From: Acorus gramineus
Taxonomy: Eukaryota; Streptophyta; Magnoliopsida; Acorales; Acoraceae
Assembly (NCBI GenBank): GCA_030737835.1
Contig: JAUJYN010000048.1
Span: 489,504-553,503 of the forward strand
DNA: 64,000 nucleotides
Reading direction: 5' to 3'
Position numbers and translations under genes: made by a program. This document shows positions 61,701 to 64,000 of the stretch, in pieces. Every line of letters starts with the position of its first letter. Position 1 is the first letter of the stretch. A model generated the notes under the pieces. The model had not been told where the DNA came from, ran no database searches, and saw nothing but the letters and a program-made list of their open reading frames with translations.

Positions 61701-61940
61701 ACGCCCCGGAACTGTGAAATTCTAAAACGTTACCAGAATTCGATGAAACTTTCACAAGAGGCTTGGAATGGCACTAGGACACATAATATGCAGTTAGATT
61801 TTCAATCGGAGCCCTCAATCTCAGGGCGATAGCTAACAGCCCAAAATTTTAGCGGTTCCGATCGAAAAATGAAAAAAAACGAAAAACTGCCAGAATGTCC
61901 CAACGGTTACCAGAAGGTTAAAAGTGACACATATATAACA
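58752..61940 (-). mobile_element. Type A solo LTR nested in a type B LTR
   Basis: Perfect duplication GGAGC (58747-58751 and 61941-61945); 3189 bp. It contains two G-rich units (59300-59440), a 231-bp tandem duplication around 59700-60040, the module at 60357-60392 and a GC block at 60490-61110. Confidence 0.95.
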
Positions 61941-63454
61941 GGAGCTTCCTGTGGCGTGGTCTTATGGGCGTGGAGCATTCTGCCGGCGGGTGGCGTGTGC
62001 GAGGCTGTCAGCATTCCTAGAGTCATTTATGCTTTGTAAATCGTGCATGTGGCACAGGTTGTATTTTCTTTGGTCTAGACTTGGCTTTCAGAAGACATTG
62101 ATTGTGTATTCGGGCCTGTAATAATGTTTTTGATTTACAGATATTATTATATATTATGCTTCCGCTTTTCAGTCAGTTATCATTATCTTGCTTTGCTGCC
62201 TTGTGTATTGTTGTTGGTGTCCTTATTGACCTCAGGTATTGATAGCTGATATTATATTTTATTTTGCCACGTCTCGGGGACGCCTGGGGCGTGACATAAC
62301 CCAAGAGGCGGTTCATATACACGCCTAGCACGGGTAGGCTTAGCTTAATGCCACAACTACCGGCTTAACAAAACCGATAAGATAATGAATTCTCATGAAT
62401 TCCAAACGAGTGCATCGCTCGGATGCACGGGGCGATTACATCGCTAACGCTCTAATTAATAAGGTACAACCCGACAGCGGGTCATACCCACGCCTATTTC
62501 AGATAGGCTTATCAGTTTTTAACATGCGCATATAAATATATCCAGGAGAATTATATCTAGCTATGTGCATGAACCATATGCACAATCATCTAATAATTGA
62601 CCATAAGGGTGACCCCTAACATGGATTTACATCATAAACAACAAATCATACAACATGCATACATGGTATGGCCCACTTAAACATGCATACGTGGCCATTA
62701 ATCATATAAGCACACAAGGCATAACTTAAGCATGCGTTGGATATCACCAACTTAAAAGAAAGGGTCAAGCGCGATCTCACGCACTAACAGGAGCATGCCA
62801 ATACTCCAAACGAACCTGAGTAGAGTAGGAAATCGCATCTACTTACTCAGTTCGTTCAGAGGGTGAGGGCGAGAGAGATCATCATCTCATGAAGCTGGTC
62901 ATAGCTTTGCCCCATTAGCATGGGCGCAACAACTACACCACGCCCTCGAGTCTTATCGCAAGGGAATATTAGGCAGGTGCCCGTTATTAACCCAGACTTA
63001 ATCATGCTGGATATTCCAATTAATATGGTGGGAGTAGTATTACAATACTACCTAAGGCATGCCTATTCTATACATCCATGCACATTACAGAAATACATGC
63101 CCATACTAGAGGGACGCATGCAATACAATCATTCACACATGGATACAATACATGTATATAAGCCTAGCATGCAAGATATCTAACATATTATAGTTTAAGC
63201 ATGGCCATACTACTTATCTACACAAGTAGTATAGCTAGGATGCCCCATCGATGCGTAACGCACGACTACGCGCGTCGAGCGCATCTCGAGGGGGGGGATT
63301 GGATCAAACCACTCACCGCAACCCGGGTCGTCGCGCATCGCGAGGCAGCACGCGAGCAGGGCAAGCGGGGCAGCACGCATGCAGAGGGAGGCACGCACAT
63401 GCGGGGCAGCACTCGGGTTGCACAGGCAGGGCAAGGCGCGCTGGGCACAGTCGC

Positions 63455-63800
63455 AGGGAACGTCGCAGGACGCACTGGGCACAGTCGCTAGGCGCGCTGG
63501 GCACAGTCGCAGGGAATGTCGCAGGACGCGCTAGGCACAGGCGCAAGACGCACTGGGCACAGACGCAGAGCACGCCGCAGGGCACGCTGGGCACAGGCGC
63601 AGGACGCGCTGGGCACAGACGCAGAGCACGCCGCAGGGCACGCTGGGCACAGGCGCAGGGCGCACTGGGCATAGCGCAGGGCATGCCGCAAGACGCGCTG
63701 GGCACAGGCGCAGGGCACGCTGGGCACAGACGCAGGGCACGCCGTAGGACGCGCTGGGCACAGACGCAGGGAACGCCTGGCACAGACGCAGGTGTTGGCA
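63455..63800. repeat. GC-rich minisatellite in a type B LTR
   Basis: Units built on CGCTGGGCACAGRCGCAGG repeat with a higher-order period near 56 bp (for example, the block from 63554 recurs at 63610). The series continues less regularly to about 63930. It occupies the position of the GC block in other LTR copies. Confidence 0.85.
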
Positions 63801-64000
63801 GGGCAGCAGGCAGGGCATGCTGGGCACAGCCGCTGGGCACGCTGGGCACAGCTGCTGGGCATGAGTGCTGGTGCTGGCAGGGCAGCAGACAGAGCATGCT
63901 GGGCACTGGCAGCACACACAGGGCAGCAGACACACGGGCACGCCGACACCCCTACTCCCAAGCAGCCAAGCACACACAAACCAAAACACAAACACTTAGC

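Larger units (their letters stand above)
52504..62296 (+). mobile_element. Type B solo LTR, plus orientation, holding two type A solo LTRs
   Basis: It runs from TGTTGTGCCTGTGTCAT at 52504 to GGGGCGTGACA at 62296, with perfect duplication TAACC (52499-52503 and 62297-62301). Own sequence is 52504-55135, 58073-58751 and 61946-62296, about 3.66 kb. It has a donor-like AAGGTGAGC near 53310, a GC block at 53440-53990, and a 39-nt module at 54088-54126. A stretch at about 54190-54995 is type A in character, flanked by type B sequence. Confidence 0.94.
51072..64000 (-). mobile_element. Type B LTR, minus orientation, split by a nested LTR; continues right
   Basis: LTR sequence runs 51072-52503 and resumes at 62297 after the insertion at 52504-62296. 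Continuity is exact: AAGGCACATAACC then CAAGAGGCGG, as in the uninterrupted copy at 3360-3410 read in reverse. The part at 63330-63990 is a GC-rich minisatellite block. The U3 end and right target duplication are outside the window. Confidence 0.9.

Noticed and set aside
63455-63800. CRISPR-like array
   Set aside because: The repeats are contiguous minisatellite units without unique spacers, in a plant LTR.
63313-63995. Cys/Ala/Pro-rich 206-codon frame resembling a repetitive secreted protein
   Set aside because: It is a translation of the minisatellite on the minus strand, and two other frames are equally open.

Overview
The window looks like repeat-dominated intergenic DNA from a seed plant, probably an angiosperm. 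The grounds are Ty3/gypsy chromovirus LTR retrotransposons primed by initiator-Met tRNA, Mutator-like (MULE) transposase genes with introns, a CACTA-like element and a plant-mobile-domain fragment. I see no intact host gene, tRNA, rRNA or CRISPR array. The species cannot be named from this sequence.

Layout. The substrate is two related MULEs. MULE-1 (about 5340-11007, transposase on the minus strand) ends in a terminal inverted repeat at 10924-11007. After a 1.3 kb AT-rich spacer, MULE-2 starts with the matching repeat at 12312. It carries a plus-strand Lys/Pro/Ser-repeat gene at 12.6-15.8 kb and, about 35 kb away, the minus-strand C-terminal end of a transposase at 50.5-50.9 kb. Into this substrate at least twelve LTR insertions have landed, several inside one another. 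They form two related LTR types that share their ends: type A (about 2.7-3.5 kb, reading TGTTATATATGTGTCAC... to ...GGGGCGTGACA) and type B (about 3.3-3.9 kb, reading TGTTATGCCTGTGTCAT... to the same 3' end). Eight are solo LTRs, seven with perfect 5 bp target duplications. Two retain internal regions: an older element E1 (19382-39878; gag, protease, RT, RNase H recognisable) and a very young one, E2 (27899-37721), whose LTRs are nearly identical and which sits inside the 5' LTR of E1.

The most interesting signal lies inside the LTRs. Most copies carry a 36-nt module (39 nt in one) flanked by a TTGCAG splice-acceptor-like site and a GTGAGT donor-like site. There is a donor-like GGTAAG/GGTGAG upstream and another acceptor-like site downstream. 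An extremely GC-rich, CG-alternating block of variable length lies between the first donor and the first acceptor. In some type B copies an unrelated AT-rich block replaces it. The LTRs therefore look like modular, possibly spliced leaders. The long open frames in the GC blocks, on both strands, are by-products of composition and are not genes.
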